Below are positions 1 to 12,400 of a stretch of DNA of 64,000 nucleotides, one piece after another; position 1 is the first letter of the stretch, and every line of letters starts with the position of its first letter. Below the pieces are notes generated by a model that did not search any database, was not told the DNA's origin, and was given only the letters and a program-made list of their open reading frames with translations. The DNA lies in contig NC_088916.1 in assembly GCF_963576675.1 (NCBI RefSeq), positions 82,787,501 through 82,851,500 of the forward strand. Reading direction: 5' to 3'. Both the position numbers and the translations under genes were made by a program. The stretch is from Euphorbia lathyris. Its lineage: Eukaryota; Streptophyta; Magnoliopsida; Malpighiales; Euphorbiaceae.

Positions 1-1
1 T

Positions 2-133
2 AGGCTATGTCGTGGTTGGAAGAAATTTGTAGATGATAATCATTTGAAAGTTGGTGATGTTTGCGTGTTCGAATTGATTAATCACAATGGAACCACATTT
101 AAAGTTGTAATTTCAAGGGAAGTAAGATGCTAA
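2..133 (+). CDS. B3 DNA-binding domain protein (REM-like), C-terminal exon
   Basis: This is the last part of a plant-specific B3 transcription factor that binds DNA in the nucleus. The frame opens at the window edge and ends in TAA at 131-133. It reads GWKKFVDDNHLKVGDVCVFEL followed by a short loop and FKVVISR, which is the classic C-terminal half of a B3 fold: the W-x-x-F strand, the L-x-x-GDxCxFEL core, then a basic final strand. Family and domain are clear; the subfamily (REM/reproductive meristem type) is inferred from the GWKxFVxDNxLKxGDVCVFEL pattern. Everything upstream lies outside the window. The stop is followed by about 390 bp of 3' flank and then by a large LTR element at 526. Confidence 0.85.
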   Translation, partial: RLCRGWKKFVDDNHLKVGDVCVFELINHNGTTFKVVISREVRC

Positions 134-520
134 AACCATTGTCCAATGTTAGCTTCATAAAAGATCCCTTCTTCGAGCTATGACCTAGTCTTGCTACCCC
201 CTCTATTCGACTCTGCCTCTCTTCTTCTACATCCACAAACATAATTCCAACAAACTAATTTCGTTCGAAACTAAGACTGTAAAGAGTGTGTAGTCTACTT
301 GGTGGAGTTTGAAGATGATCATTATGAAGCCATTTGTGATGGGCTTGCCCTTTGCTTGAAGAATCTTTGTTTTGTATTAGTTGTTCTTAACTTATTCTAT
401 TTTTTTTTTTTTGCTTCTTACAATATAGCTGCATTGCTTAATTCTATGGTTGACTTTGTTATTTGTGGTCCATTTTGGTTATCTCTTTATTTATATTGAG
501 TAAATTCTGAATCTACCAAG
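134..520 (+). other. 3' flank of the B3 gene, no gene seen
   Basis: T-rich sequence with short open frames only. It probably contains the 3' untranslated region of the B3 gene. No clear polyadenylation motif was assigned. Confidence 0.4.
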
Positions 521-939
521 CCTCCTGTAGACACCGAATCGGAGGACCTGTGACGAAAACCTGAAAACAAGACGGTCGAAGCGATTGATTCCGGAAGTTT
601 TGAAAAATATATAAAGAATAATAAGCGGAGGAAAATTGACGGCACGGCGCGGGCACGCAAGGGCATCCCGCACGCGGACGACGATGGTCGAACGCCCGCT
701 TGACGGCTCGAGACGTGCGCGCGGTGTCCGTCGGACGCACCGCGAGTGGCACACTCTCGACGTCCGAGCAATGCCTGGGACCGCTGGCGGTGCGCGCCCT
801 CGTGGCCGTTGAGCGCACGCGCCTGGCAGTGTGAGGCGCGCGTTCGGTGACCGCGACGTGCGAGCGTCTGGCTGCACGGAACGCGCGCTCGGCGGCCACG
901 GAGTGCACGCGTCCGACGGCGCGGGGTACGCCCCGAGGG

Positions 940-1205
940 TCGGCGGGCGGGCGCCCAACCACGTCGGGCGAGCGCCCAACGCGTCGGGCGGACGTCCGAC
1001 GAGGGTTGGGCGCGGGCGCCCAACCTCGCGTTGGGCGCTCGCCCAACGCCGTTGGGCGATCGCCCAACATTGTTGGGCGGCCGCCCAACTATTGTTGGGC
1101 GGCCACCCAACAAGGTTGGGTGGTAGCCCAACACTAGGTTGGGCGGCCGCCCAACCACAATGGGCGACGCCCAAAATTTTTTGGGCGTCGCCCATTGTTC
1201 CGGGA
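940..1205 (+). repeat. Array of GTTGGGCG/CGCCCAAC dyads upstream of the LTR TATA box
   Basis: About ten modules of the form TTGGGCG-nn-CGCCCAA recur every 20-25 bp and stop just before the TATA box. Each module is itself an inverted repeat. The same array is at about 13610-13820 in the right LTR but with two modules fewer. Position in the promoter part of the LTR suggests a regulatory or structural role; this is inference. Confidence 0.75.
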
Positions 1206-1215
1206 TCCGTTTCCC

Positions 1216-1222
1216 TATATAA
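1216..1222 (+). promoter_or_regulatory. TATA box of left LTR promoter
   Basis: TATATAA in the context CCCTATATAAGGG, directly downstream of the GC-rich dyad array and the CCGGGATCCG block. Transcription of the element should start roughly 30 bp later. The identical box is in the right LTR. Confidence 0.7.
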
Positions 1223-1910
1223 GGGCACAGATCCCAAGGTGAAAAGGGGAGGCTTTTGGAGATTTTTTGGATAAACTTTCTCACTCTAAACATTTTTAGA
1301 GAGAGAGAGTGAATTTTTTGAGAAAAATATTTTTTTTCTCAAAAATTCCAAATTTCCTAAGTTCAATTTTTTACTAAATTTTCATTAAAAACGGGAGCTC
1401 GCGGTTCGTGGAATCAATCGGCTTCGACTGTCAGATACCGAATTAAAGGTATTATCCGAGGACTAGACTCTTTATTTTATTTAATTTATTCTCTCCTTCT
1501 ATTTATTTTTTTATGCTATAGTTCTTATTCCTTTAGTTATTTATTTATTTTGTCACGTTTTATTTAGTTAGCGTATTTATTTAATTTTCGTTTCGTGTTA
1601 AATAAAATTCGGTTTTGTTTTAAAATAAAAACCTCGTTTTGGATATCCCAATACGAACCGTGATCCGATAAAAAGGTAGTTCGGGTATCGAAAATGTTGT
1701 AATTATAAGTTTTTTTTAAAATTTAAAAGAGGTTTCCAAATAACGTTTTAAAATAAAAACATCGTTTTAGGAACTTCCATTTCGACTACGATCCATCTTT
1801 GGTAGTTCGGAAGTCCAAAACGATTGAATTAGATTTAATTTAAAGCTTTTGAATAAATCTGGAAAATATTGGAGTGCTGCTGTAATTTGTCAATTCTGTC
1901 CTAAATGCTG

Positions 1911-1937
1911 TTTACCGACGGATTTTCCGTCGGTAAA
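1911..1937. other. Perfect short palindrome in LTR
   Basis: Arms TTTACCGACGGA and TCCGTCGGTAAA around a 3-4 base centre form a stable hairpin. It is conserved in the right LTR at 14533-14559. Confidence 0.6.
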
Positions 1938-3580
1938 TCTGCCAAAATGTAAAAAATGTCATTTCGGTCCCTTTTTCTTAACTTTTAGACTTTTAATTCT
2001 TAGTATATATATATATATATATAATTATGTAATACATGTTTTTCAAATTATTTTAGAATTTTAGTATATACATTTATTTTAGAATATTGGTATATCATTT
2101 TTATTTTATTTTATAATATAAGTATAAATATATATATAAGTATTTCCTTTTTATTAACTTAGGCTATGTTTAAATATTAGTTATTTGATATTTTGAGAAA
2201 TAATAGATGGATATTAGTATATGTCATTTTTGGTATTTAAACTATATTAATTATGTATATATATGTATAGTTTTGGGAACATTTGGGTTATTTTGTTGAT
2301 TATTGAAGGAAGTTATTTTTGGGTAAATATTATTTTCTTATCCATAAGATTTACTTATTGTTTTAGCATTTTTAAAGTATAAGTATATAGTACCTATTAT
2401 TTCCATATACATAAAGTTCCTCTTACATTAATTTTTGAGTTTTCATATCCTCCTTTTTTATTTACTTGTATATATATATATGTCTAAATTATTTTCTCCA
2501 TTCTTTTGGGCCCATTCATGGGTCCATGTCTCAAATGGACCTTGTTTGATTATAAGTCTTGCTTTAAATAAGTGTCTTATTGTAATTATAATAGTTAGAG
2601 AGTCCATTAAATAAGTGGAGAAAATAAATCACAAAAAGAGAGTTTTCAATTAAATTATTTAAGCTAATGAGCTTTCTTAGATCTCTAATGTAGATAAATA
2701 GAGTCATTTTGGTTGATATTTCAAATCGTCTTCAAAACACCACGTTTTAAAACCTTAGTCCGTTCCAACGACGGATTAAGCGAACATTGTAATCAAAATC
2801 GTTTTCTTTGTTAATAATGGAGGTTTTGAATCGCTTTCTTAATGAATTTGTACAAAATAAAATTGACTTGTATGTTTAACCACGTTTTCTTATTAAAAGG
2901 CTTTTACTTTAACGTTTTCAATTACTCGAGTCGTTCCAACTGCGATTCGGGTAAGCTTCATCAAACGGGGTTTTAAAACGCACCTAAATCGTTCCAACGG
3001 CGATTAAGGTGCGAACCATGTAAATAAACTCGTTTTGGAGAAATAAGTTAGCGTAGAATAAACACACAACATAACATTTAAATACGGTTGTAAATAAATC
3101 ACTTCTTTTCCCCCCCCTTCTGTGTATGTATAAACATAAATGGGTGATTCTTTACTGATGTGGCTTTTCAATAATATATGCTCAAAATGGTTTCTAAAAA
3201 GAGAAAGAAAAGGGTTTCAAATGAATTTTAAACTTAAAGAAGTATACGATTAGTCCGTTATCGCCTAACATACTGAGTAGGAGGCCGGTGGTTCATAACC
3301 GGGCGATGTCGGGGTGCCTAGTAGCCTTTCTCCGGAAAGGAGCTAGCCTTCTCGGCTCGTACCTAAGTCTCCCGAACCCACACCGGTCTCCCGCAAGGGA
3401 TCGGTGTTCATTTTCCCATTCGTGGGTGGCGACTCTTCTATATCTCCGAGCTCCGGTCCTGCCGAGCAGCTTGATTCCACGATTGGTTGCTTTCGGCGCT
3501 AATCATCGCTTACGTCGCCATGAGGTTGTCCACCCCCCGGTCCGCCCGGGAGATTAGGCCGTGGCACCTCGTCTAACAAG

Positions 3581-3598
3581 TGGCGACTCTGCTGGGGA
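3581..3598 (+). promoter_or_regulatory. Primer binding site
   Basis: TGGCGACTCTGCTGGGGA starts two bases after the end of the left LTR, with the TGG expected from a tRNA CCA end. This is where a tRNA would prime minus-strand synthesis. The tRNA was not identified here; sites of this type are known from Tat-lineage elements. The first ten bases also occur inside the LTR at 3427-3436. Confidence 0.8.
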
Positions 3599-6500
3599 AG
3601 CGAGAAATTTGATTCCGGAAGGCGTGTATTAAGCCCTTAACGGGGACGGATCGTATTATTTCTTTTCGTATGCATTCATAAGCATTATTGCAAACCTTTT
3701 GGGTAATTTCCGCGAAACCTCTAGCGAGAGTCCATTCGTCGCTCGAAAGAGGCTAGTGTAAGTTCCCCCTTACAGTAAAGCGCCAAAGGGTCCCCATCCA
3801 TTCGTTAGGGGCGAATTTGTGCGGTCCTGTGAGGCCCCGCGATCAGCCGTGTCAGCATATAGTAGCCTTAGAAGTTGCCATAGGATTACCCGTTACCATT
3901 TTTGATGTGATGAATGAATCAGTTCGTGTTTTCAAATTGCCATGATACGTGTCTAATCCTTAAATATGTAAAGAAAATGAAACGATACGTTAATATATAC
4001 TCTTAAACCGATGTACAAACTACCCCAAAACATCGAAACGATTCGAACTAAAGACGACTTAGTCATCTCGTATGAATGAACTTGTGCGACCCGCCTGGTC
4101 CCTTTCCGTGTCCCGAAGAAGGCACATGTTCAGGAAATACGTTATGACGTAAGCACGTATTAGTATGAATCGGTTTGGTATTAAGGATAGTTATATCTCG
4201 ATTCAAAAGACTATATTAACAGTAGCCGTTATTCACATTCTTTAAATAGGTTGGGATAAAACGAGATTATGACAAAACGAAAACAAAGAACATTTCTGTT
4301 TCGAATGACCCCGTTGTAACGTAAAGAGTTTCGCAAACGTGGCTAGTCCCTTCCGAATAAAAGACGAGCTCTTACGTTATGCCTTGTGTTGTTCTTAAGA
4401 GAAATGGACGTGTCCGCAAAAGTGACTAAGAAAATAAAAGAAAAGCAAAAATAAACAAATGACCAAAATCATTCTGTATCTACGATATATATCCATCCCG
4501 AGGGTAGTTAAAGAAAATGAACCAATGTCGTTAAATACGTGCCTCGAGCCGGTATGTACGCCGTTTAAAATCATAAAGCCGGATTAAGCTAAACTGCATA
4601 ATTGCGCCATATGGACGAGACTGTGGGTTTGACTAATGGCTCGAACATTTCGACCGTTACCAAAACTACAAGAAGTATGGCCCGATCTGCGTGTTTGCTT
4701 GACTCGTGCCTAAATGAAAAAGAACGGTGATATCCCTGCTTCGAATAAGCATGCGATTCAACGAAACGTTGATTTTCTATAACCACGCTAGGGTGGTATA
4801 TCCCGTAGATTGGAAGAAATAAAGAGTTGTTAATAGCCGAAAGATTATCGTACGCTCGAATAAGACTCGCCGTCTTTTCAGGTAGCCAAAACGAGCAAAC
4901 GGATTCTGTACGCTAGAAACAAACACGTTATGCGATGAGTCCGTTCCCTAAAATAAAAATCCAAAAAGTGATTTCATCACTAAATAAAAGGTGGTTACGT
5001 CTCTCGATAGATCCAAAAGATCCCGTTGTAATCCAAAATCGAGACACGAACCCACGCGAATAAAAGGGAACGAGTCATTGTCAATAACGAACGATTGAAC
5101 CAAAAGAATAACTCGTACCACGTCTAAAATCCGAGACGCGCTCAAAGGGAGTCAAAACCCAAATTACTGCGTCTCGCAAAATGACAAAAGACGAGTTATT
5201 CCGAAAGGACAATCCAACTTGGTCGATATCTTAGTCACTGAACGTTGATACGTCAAAACGAACTGTATTGTCTGATGGATGATTTACTTTTTCCTCAATA
5301 ATCGACGGCATCACGCGTCCTCTAGACCACGATGTGAGCCCATACCAAAATCCTAGGAAAGAGACTTGGACCAACGAGTGTGTGGAGGAATAAGGATGGA
5401 AGAGAGATGATGTGATAATTGTGATTGATATCTAACATTTTCTTTCTCTTGTTGCGATCTGATTACGCGTTATGTACGATTTTCGCTAACTAGTTTGTTT
5501 GTATAGATTTATATCTTGTTGTATATCAGTCGAGTCAGATTTAAGTTATAACGCATTCTATGCTTAACGAATCATTGCAGTCATATCATATAGAGCGTTA
5601 CATGCTAACCAAATTGCGTGCAGCCGTTCTAAGTTTCGTAAACTTAGGACGTATTTATTAGGAATGTGAGAAAGAGTTGACCCCAGCGTCGCGTGTCATT
5701 TAGGAGGCATACCAGTTATGTCGTGATGTATCCCATACGTCTTTGCCTTGTCGTACCCATGTGTTGGGATGCATCCTATGCATCCTTGGCATGTCTCGTG
5801 CGTCTTCACCGTGTCGTTTGTATGCTAGCTAGGAGGCATGTCCATTATGTCGTGATGTATCCTATGCGTCTTCGCCTTAGCATACTATGCGTATAGTAGT
5901 GTACCTCGTACGTTTTTCTAGTATCGTAGGCACTAGTCAGAAGGTATAACCATTATGTCATGGCGTATCCCCTACGCCTTGGTTTTGGCATACCCCGTAT
6001 GTCGCGTCACCTCCTGTATATCCTTGCCCTATTAAGAGGCATACCGTTCTCTCATGACGAATCCCCTATGGCCTTGCTGCGTCGTGTCATCATGCGTCCA
6101 CCCGTCAGGAGTCCCACCTGTCATGTGGTGACATATTCCTTGTATCTTCACTTTGTTGTACCCCGTAGGACGTAACGCGCCCCATGCATCTTCCATTAAT
6201 CGTCCAGGCACCAATCAAGAGGCATACCTGTTATGTCGCGACATATTCCATATGTCTTTTCCCTGTTTCGCCTCGCTTATTGGGACCCATTCCTAGTGTC
6301 TCTATCATGTCATTACACACTGTTCAAAAGGTATACTATGTGTGACATAACGCCTCCTGTACATCTTCGCCTCTTCCCTTACGCCAAGCGAGGGGCATGA
6401 GCTTCATGCCCCGTATGTCATGGCATATCAGGTGCTTGTTCACCATGTTATATACGTTAGACGAAAGGCATACCATTTGAGCCGGGACGCATCCCATACG

Positions 6501-8306
6501 TCCTTGCCTCGTCCCACCTTCCATATCATGAAGTGTCCCATGCGTCTCCATCACGTCAGCTATACGCTAGTCAAGACGTGTACTCGATACGCCGCCATGC
6601 ATTGCCTATGTCTGAGTATTGTCAAGGTCGTACATCGCGATAGGTCGCATATGCGTCTTCCGTATCAGATACGCTAGTCTAGAGCTATACCCCGTATATC
6701 ATGACCTGAGTTCTCGCCTTGTTAGGTGCCTAACGGAAGACATGCCCTATATATCACAATGTATCTTGCGCGTCTTCACCATGTCTCGCATTCCCGTCAA
6801 AAGGTCTACCCCGCGTGTTATGAGGTGTCTCATATATTAGTCCGGAGGAGCATCTTTGGACCTTGAGGTATTCCCTATGTCTTCATCGTGTTATGCTTGG
6901 TGCGGGACACGCCGCACACATCTTTATCGTCCTGTTTATACCATTAGGGGGTATACCATGTGCATCGTGACATATCACATGCGTCTTTACCACCGTGCTT
7001 AAGTTATCCGGAGATATGTCCCATGTGTCACGACGTACTCCGCATCCCTCTATCATGGTTAGGAATATTGTTCGTTGGACATGCGTCCTTGCCAAATCCA
7101 AACTTCTTGGTGGTCATACCTCGTTTGTCATAACATTCGCATCGTGGGGCAAATTCCGTTCACTTTCCGCATGGTCGACTCGAGACATACTATGTGTGTC
7201 GCCACGTCGCTGACAACACATCGATAGTTCCAAAAAAAATAAGAAACATTATCACAGCGTCGGTTCCCTCGAGACTCGAATTAACCATTCGTCACATGTC
7301 TCATACACGTCCTACTTACGCCTCAAGACATACCATGTATGTCGCTACGCCTTAGCCAACACATCTCAAGATTATGACTGGTACCTTGATCTCAAATAGA
7401 ACCATAATCTCACGGGTCGTCGTCACCTCCCTTTCGTATCTCAAGACATACCCACGGATGTCGCCACGCTATACACAATGCCCAGGTGATTCCAAATTAC
7501 GTTGTTGTATTATCCATGCCCCTCACCTCGTAGGTTGCCAACATGACCTTCACACGCTAAGACATGCCACATGTGTCGGTGCGCCGTGCACCTATACTCC
7601 AAAGTTACGTGGTTGTAAGATCGAAACCTTAGGGTCGAGTGAACTGTTTCACACAAATCTCGTTCACCTATCGTCGTTCGCATCTGGGGTGGTAGTCCAT
7701 ACGTAGCACCTCCGTATTTCAGAATTATGGGCAATACCCTGAGCTTCGAAATGAACCCTTGACTGGTGTGTTGTACCAAATATGCCATTCCCACTACTCA
7801 TATCGCTACCCCTCCAATGTATCTACACGTCACGGATATCATCGGGGTACACTCTCATTTACCTAGTGTCATAGGGGATTTTACGTATCATGAGGGTCGT
7901 CTCAATCTCACAAGTGTCAGTCGTGTCGAGCGTCATTCAACATTGTACATCTTGTAAAGCATTGCAAGGTTAACTTGTAGGGTTCGTACTAGTGTGTGTA
8001 TAACAGTCGAAATGGTTTCAGACATCGGCACTTCCAAACTGGTAAGTTAGCACAAACGATCGAGGTACTGCCGACGGCTCTGGTAAAAAAAAGAAAAAGA
8101 ATAAAAGAGGTTTAGCTCCAGTCAAATCGTGTTCATGTTGAAAGAAATAAAGCACACCACGAATCATGCATAAATCATACATCCATCTATAGGAGGCACA
8201 AGTAGATAGCTTTAGCATTCGCATCGCACGTGCATCATCAAAATTCATAATGCCTAAAAAGCTCCACTCACCGATCCTTTCTCTTTCCTTGTTAGAAACC
8301 TAACTC
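3599..8306 (+). other. Long non-coding leader of the LTR element
   Basis: 4.7 kb between the primer site and the gag remnant. No frame longer than about 110 codons and none with recognisable protein sequence. Ogre elements can carry an extra open frame before gag; no such frame is visible. The second half is occupied by degenerate tandem repeats (next entry). Confidence 0.6.
5690..7720 (+). repeat. Degenerate tandem repeats of about 100-140 bp
   Basis: Units recur with the core GGCATACC..TTATGTCGTGA..TATCC..ACGTCTT..GCC (for example near 5700, 5830, 5938, 6035, 6219). A second, related set with the core AAGACATACCATGTATGTCG follows (near 7184, 7322, 7442, 7556). Divergence between units is high. 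All open frames here are by-products of the repeats. Confidence 0.65.
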
Positions 8307-9061
8307 ATGGCCCAGTCCAACAATTCAAACCACAATCTTGAGAGCCGTGTGCAAGGGGCTTTAGCCAAATACATCTTTTCTGATGAGTTCAAACGTGCTC
8401 TTAATGATCCGGAGAATACTGAGCATGGGGGGGGGTTGAAAATTCCCAAGAGATGATAGGAGATTTCAATCTCAGAGCAGAAATCGAGCGAGTTCTTCCC
8501 GATATCCTTGCTTCAGATGAATTCAAGATAGAGCTGAAAAGGTTGGTCAGGGAGGTCCTGAGTGAGTCACTGGTTGCGGAGATCCCGAAAGCTGCTGTGG
8601 AGAAACCTATGTTCCAGCTCGCATCACAAGTTAATCCACAAACATTCACTCCACCAAGGGTAGTCTCACACCATATTTCACGAACACAACAAGATCCACA
8701 CCACCAAGGACATGAGATTACCAGGGTTGTTCGCCCTCCGTCGCCCACTCAGTATAGAAGGGAGGGAAGGGAATTCTCCACTTTCACTCAACCCTTGTTT
8801 GAAGTGTTAGAGGTTCTACGAATGCATGACTTACTTCACCCTCTACCAGCCACGAGAGGTCACACCATTGAATTAGTCAAACGCAGGGGCTACTGCCACT
8901 TCCACCAGAAATATGGTCACGAAACAAGCACTTGCATGAAGTTGAAGCATGAAATCCAAGATCTCATCGAAGCTGGGAAGATAAGTGATCCAGATCCTTC
9001 TCAGCGGATGAAGTCTTTGACTTGTTCCTTGAACGGTGAGGTCTATCACGGATCAGGATAA
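8307..9061 (+). pseudogene. gag remnant, Tat/Ogre-like, frameshifted
   Basis: The gag protein packages retroelement RNA. An ATG at 8307 opens a frame (MAQSNNSNHNLES...) that runs about 48 codons to a TGA; the following, longer frame (8453-9061, 202 residues) is in another phase. The break lies at or near a run of nine to ten G at about 8428, a likely slippage site. The C-terminal part has CHFHQKYGHETSTC followed by LKHEIQDLIEAG. This C-x2-H-x3-GH-x4-C pattern followed by LKxxIQDLI is typical of Tat/Ogre gag. The segment ALAKYIFSDEFKRAL upstream resembles VLPDILASDEFKIEL downstream, suggesting an internal duplication. No pol follows; the next 4 kb are non-coding. Confidence 0.65.
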
Positions 9062-10973
9062 GCGAGAGAAGAAGTTCTCTAGATTGAGGACACTTAGGAA
9101 GCAGGTGAACTTGAAGCTTCCTGAAGTAGTATGAGAGAGAGGATTGCACTTGTAGTCTTTATCCTTGTCTTTTATTTTATCTTCTATTCCACAAGGTGTT
9201 ATTAACTTCCTTTTGAATTCAATGAAATTTCGTTTCTGCAAATTTATCCTAAACATACGTACTTACATTTGATATCTACTCAATTGAGATATTCCCGCTT
9301 CTATCATGGCACGGACATAAGCTCTAGAATATACTTATTGCTCGGTACTTAACCACTGAAGAGAGAAAATTAAGAGAGAAAAAAAAAGCAAAATAAATCA
9401 TGAGAAGCGATTCCCTGACCCATCAAACGAAGGGTTCTCACCGGCTTTTGCCAAGAAGAAGATTGAGCAACAATCAACAAAGTCCAAAAGAGAAAAAAGA
9501 AAAGAAAATATGGAGCAAGCAACAAGCCCTCAGAGCCATACTTGCGATGAGGCATCGACAAAGATTTCTCCCCCCAAAGGGAGACACTAGTACAGGAGTG
9601 CGCCATTCAGAACGAGGCAGGGGCAACTAGCCTATCATCGATAAAATATTTTGTTCTAGGATCAACGAAAGGGTTTAGACCTATGATGACTCAAAGTTAA
9701 ACAAGGAAAGAAAAAATGATGCTAAAAAGGTCCTGGGGCAAAGTCAAGTCAATCGGAAGTAAAAGAAAATAAATCAAAAGCTGACGTGATCAGCCAAGAG
9801 GCGTCAAGGTGGCAAGAGCGGTTGACATTGTCCAACAAATGTGTAATCAAATGTACGAGAAAATCTCACGGTAACGAAGAAAGATCAAATGCGTAGTTAA
9901 GTGAAGCCGAAGGCGGCAACAAAGTTCAGAACTTTAATCAATCTCGAGGGAACCGAGGAATCCTTCTCATGAAAATTAAAAAAAAAAAAGAAAGAAAGAA
10001 AATCCCGATAGGTTGAAAATCCGCAAAGGACGGCCTATGCAACAATAAGGGACACCCCAATAAGTGAAAACCCCACGGGGCGCTTATTTGAAAATTCCGG
10101 GGTAAAAGGAGAGAGTTAAAATAACTGAAGTGTGAAAACCCGAAAGGGCATGCTTTGGTGACAGTGGTTAATAAACTGAGCAGTAAACAATTCAATGTAT
10201 CTTTGCCAGGTGCTTTATTTAAGCTAGACGGTTGCATTTGTAATGAAAACACCCGCATCAATAGACACCCCATCTCAACTGAAATCACCCCAACACCCAT
10301 AAACCGATCCAAAATCTATAAAAAAGAAAAACTAAAAAAAAAAGACTATTCCTCTCTCTCATGCTCCATGAAGTCTGGTTCCTCTGCTCCTATGTGGTCC
10401 TCTCAAGGGTCAAACTTCGACCGAAGCGTCTCTCCTCTATAGCTACTCCCAACGGCAGTATCCCTAGTTTGGCGCACATGAAATCTCACCTCGAGTTGGC
10501 AGGGGCATACGCTAGCATCAACTTCTAACCTATGCCAAGACGGTAACTTTAATCGGGGGCACGGTCCTACAATCAGATCAACGTCCATCTCACTTCGGAA
10601 GCTTCTCCATTAACGAAGGCATCGGGCATGAACTCATCGTCAAATGATTAGCATAGAAATGGCCCGTGGATATAAACCCCATGTGCTATTCGGTATCATT
10701 CACAATCAAGAAAGAAAGAAAAGGAGAAGAAAAATTGAACAAAAAGGTTGGATTGAAAACCTCAAAAGAGGCGATCCAAGCAAAAGGAGAGATAGAGAAA
10801 ATCAGTGAGATATAGAAAAGATGAATTGAAAACCCCTAGAGGCAGTTCATGCAAAAGGAGAGATAGAGAATATCGGAGAGATCCCGTTGAGTTTAAAACC
10901 CTAAAAGGGCAGCTCAGGCAAAAATTAGGGAGAAAATGAATACGTCAAACTCTGGTTAAAAGCGAGAGCCCCT
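9062..10973 (+). other. Non-coding interior where pol would be expected
   Basis: Purine-rich sequence with scattered short frames and no protein similarity that I recognise. It contains at least seven copies of a loose dyad of the form TGAAAACCC(n)AAAGGGC (near 10013, 10065, 10131, 10752, 10825, 10891). Confidence 0.55.
10752..10930 (+). repeat. Three tandem units of about 66-72 bp
   Basis: Each unit has TTGAAAACC, a short AAGAGGC arm, then GCAAAAGGAGAGATAGAGAA. Units begin at about 10752, 10825 and 10891; the last is diverged. Confidence 0.65.
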
Positions 10974-11672
10974 TTGACACGAGCTCATCAAGACCAAATC
11001 CTCATCCTTACAACCCTTGGTTTCAAACTTAACCTCGCCCTCATCCTCGCACTCCTTGGGGACGGCCCGAACCATCATTTCTCGATCTGAAGCTACGAAA
11101 ATCCTCCAAGCCTATGAAAAGGGAATCCATCCGAGTATCTCATCCACATGTACATAGTTTGCATTCCCACATGTCCATACATCCATATAAAGCAAAGCAC
11201 ATAGGCCACACGTGCGCACATTCAAACACACGCACGGTCACCTGCATACGCACATATAAGTGTTTACATGCATCCATAGATTACGCTACATCCACCCATC
11301 TCTATGCATCGCCACATACCTTTCCTTGACACAAGCTCATCAAAACCAAATTCCCGTCCTTATAACCCTTGGTTTCAAACTTATCCTCACCCTCGTCCTT
11401 GCACACCTTGGGGATGGCCCGAAGCATCATTTATCGATCTAAAGCTACCGAAATCCTCCAGCCTATGAAAAGGGAATCCATTCGACCATCTCATCCACAC
11501 ATACATAGTTTGCATACACACATGTCCATACATCCGCATAAAGCAAAACACATAAGCCACACTTATGCACATTCAAACATACGCACAGTCACCTACACAC
11601 ACACACATAGGTGTTTACATGCATCCATAGACTAGGCTACATTCATCCATCTATATGCATCACTACACACCT
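10974..11672 (+). repeat. Tandem duplication, unit of about 352 bp
   Basis: Unit 1 (10974-11325) and unit 2 (11326-11672) both begin TTGACAC(A/G)AGCTCATCAA and contain CCCTTGGTTTCAAACTT, CTATGAAAAGGGAATCCAT and ACATGTCCATACATCC. Identity is high, about nine bases in ten by eye. The cytosine-rich second half of each unit gives spurious His/Thr-rich frames. Confidence 0.85.
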
Positions 11673-11679
11673 GAGGTCG

Positions 11680-12400
11680 ATTTAGAGACCAGGGTTGCTT
11701 TTGAGCCATTTTGACTCACGGTCGCAGACCGGAGTTGCTTTTGAGCCATCTGACTCGCGGTCGCAGATCGGAGTTGCTTTTGAGCCATTTGACTCACGGT
11801 CGCAGACCGGAGTTGCTTTTGAGCCATTTGACTCACGGTCGCAGACCGGAGTTGCTTTTGAGCCATCTGACTCGCGGTCGCAGACCGGAGTTGCTTTTGA
11901 GCCATTTGACTCACGATCGCAGACCGGAGTTGCTTTTGAGCCATCTGACTCACGGTCGCAGAACGGAGTTGCTTTTGAGCCATTTGACTCACGGTCGCAG
12001 ACCGGAGTTGCTTTTGAGCCATCTGACTCACGGTCGCAGACCGGAGTTGCTTTTGAGCCATCTGACTCACGGTCACAGACCGGAGTTGCTTTTGAGCCAT
12101 CTGACTCTCGGTCGCAGACCGGAGTTGCTTTTGAGCCATCTGACTCACGGTCGCAGACCGGAGTTGCTTTTGAGCCATCGCTTTTGAGCCATCTGACTCG
12201 CGGTCGCAGACCGGAGTTGCTTTTGAGCCATCTGACTCGCGGTCGCAGACCGGAGTCGCTTTTGAGCCATCTGACTCACGGTCGCAGACCGGAGTTGCTT
12301 TTGAGCCATTTGACTCACGGTCATAGATCGGAGTTGCTTTTGAGCCATCTGACTCATGGTCGCAGGCCGGAGTTGCTTTTGAGCCATATTTACCTAAGAT
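11680..12400 (+). repeat. 39-bp minisatellite, subfamily A (about 18 copies)
   Basis: Unit: GAGTTGCTTTTGAGCCATCT + GACTCACGGTCGCAGACCG, 39 bp. Because 39 is a multiple of three, all frames stay open and give 13-residue repeats on both strands; these are not genes. One unit carries a 12-bp partial duplication near 12178-12189. Confidence 0.95.

Larger units (their letters stand above)
526..3578 (+). repeat. Left LTR (3053 bp)
   Basis: Begins TGTAGACACCGA and ends CGTCTAACA. It contains a GC-rich upstream part with dyad repeats, a TATA box at 1216-1222, then a very long AT-rich R-U5 of more than 2.3 kb, and a GC-rich final 300 bp. It matches the right LTR base for base over long stretches; the main length difference is about 47 bp inside the dyad array. 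Open frames across 490-1290 on both strands come from high GC content and the repeats, not from genes. Confidence 0.9.

Noticed and set aside
487..1293. Long Arg/Pro/Ala-rich frames on both strands (also 13056-13914)
   Set aside because: They overlap each other in all frames within the GC-rich LTR promoter region and its dyad repeats; composition is that of unselected GC-rich DNA.
5693..7213. Chain of 60-85 codon frames in the LTR element leader
   Set aside because: They follow the degenerate 100-140 bp repeats, change strand and phase, and show no conserved protein motif.
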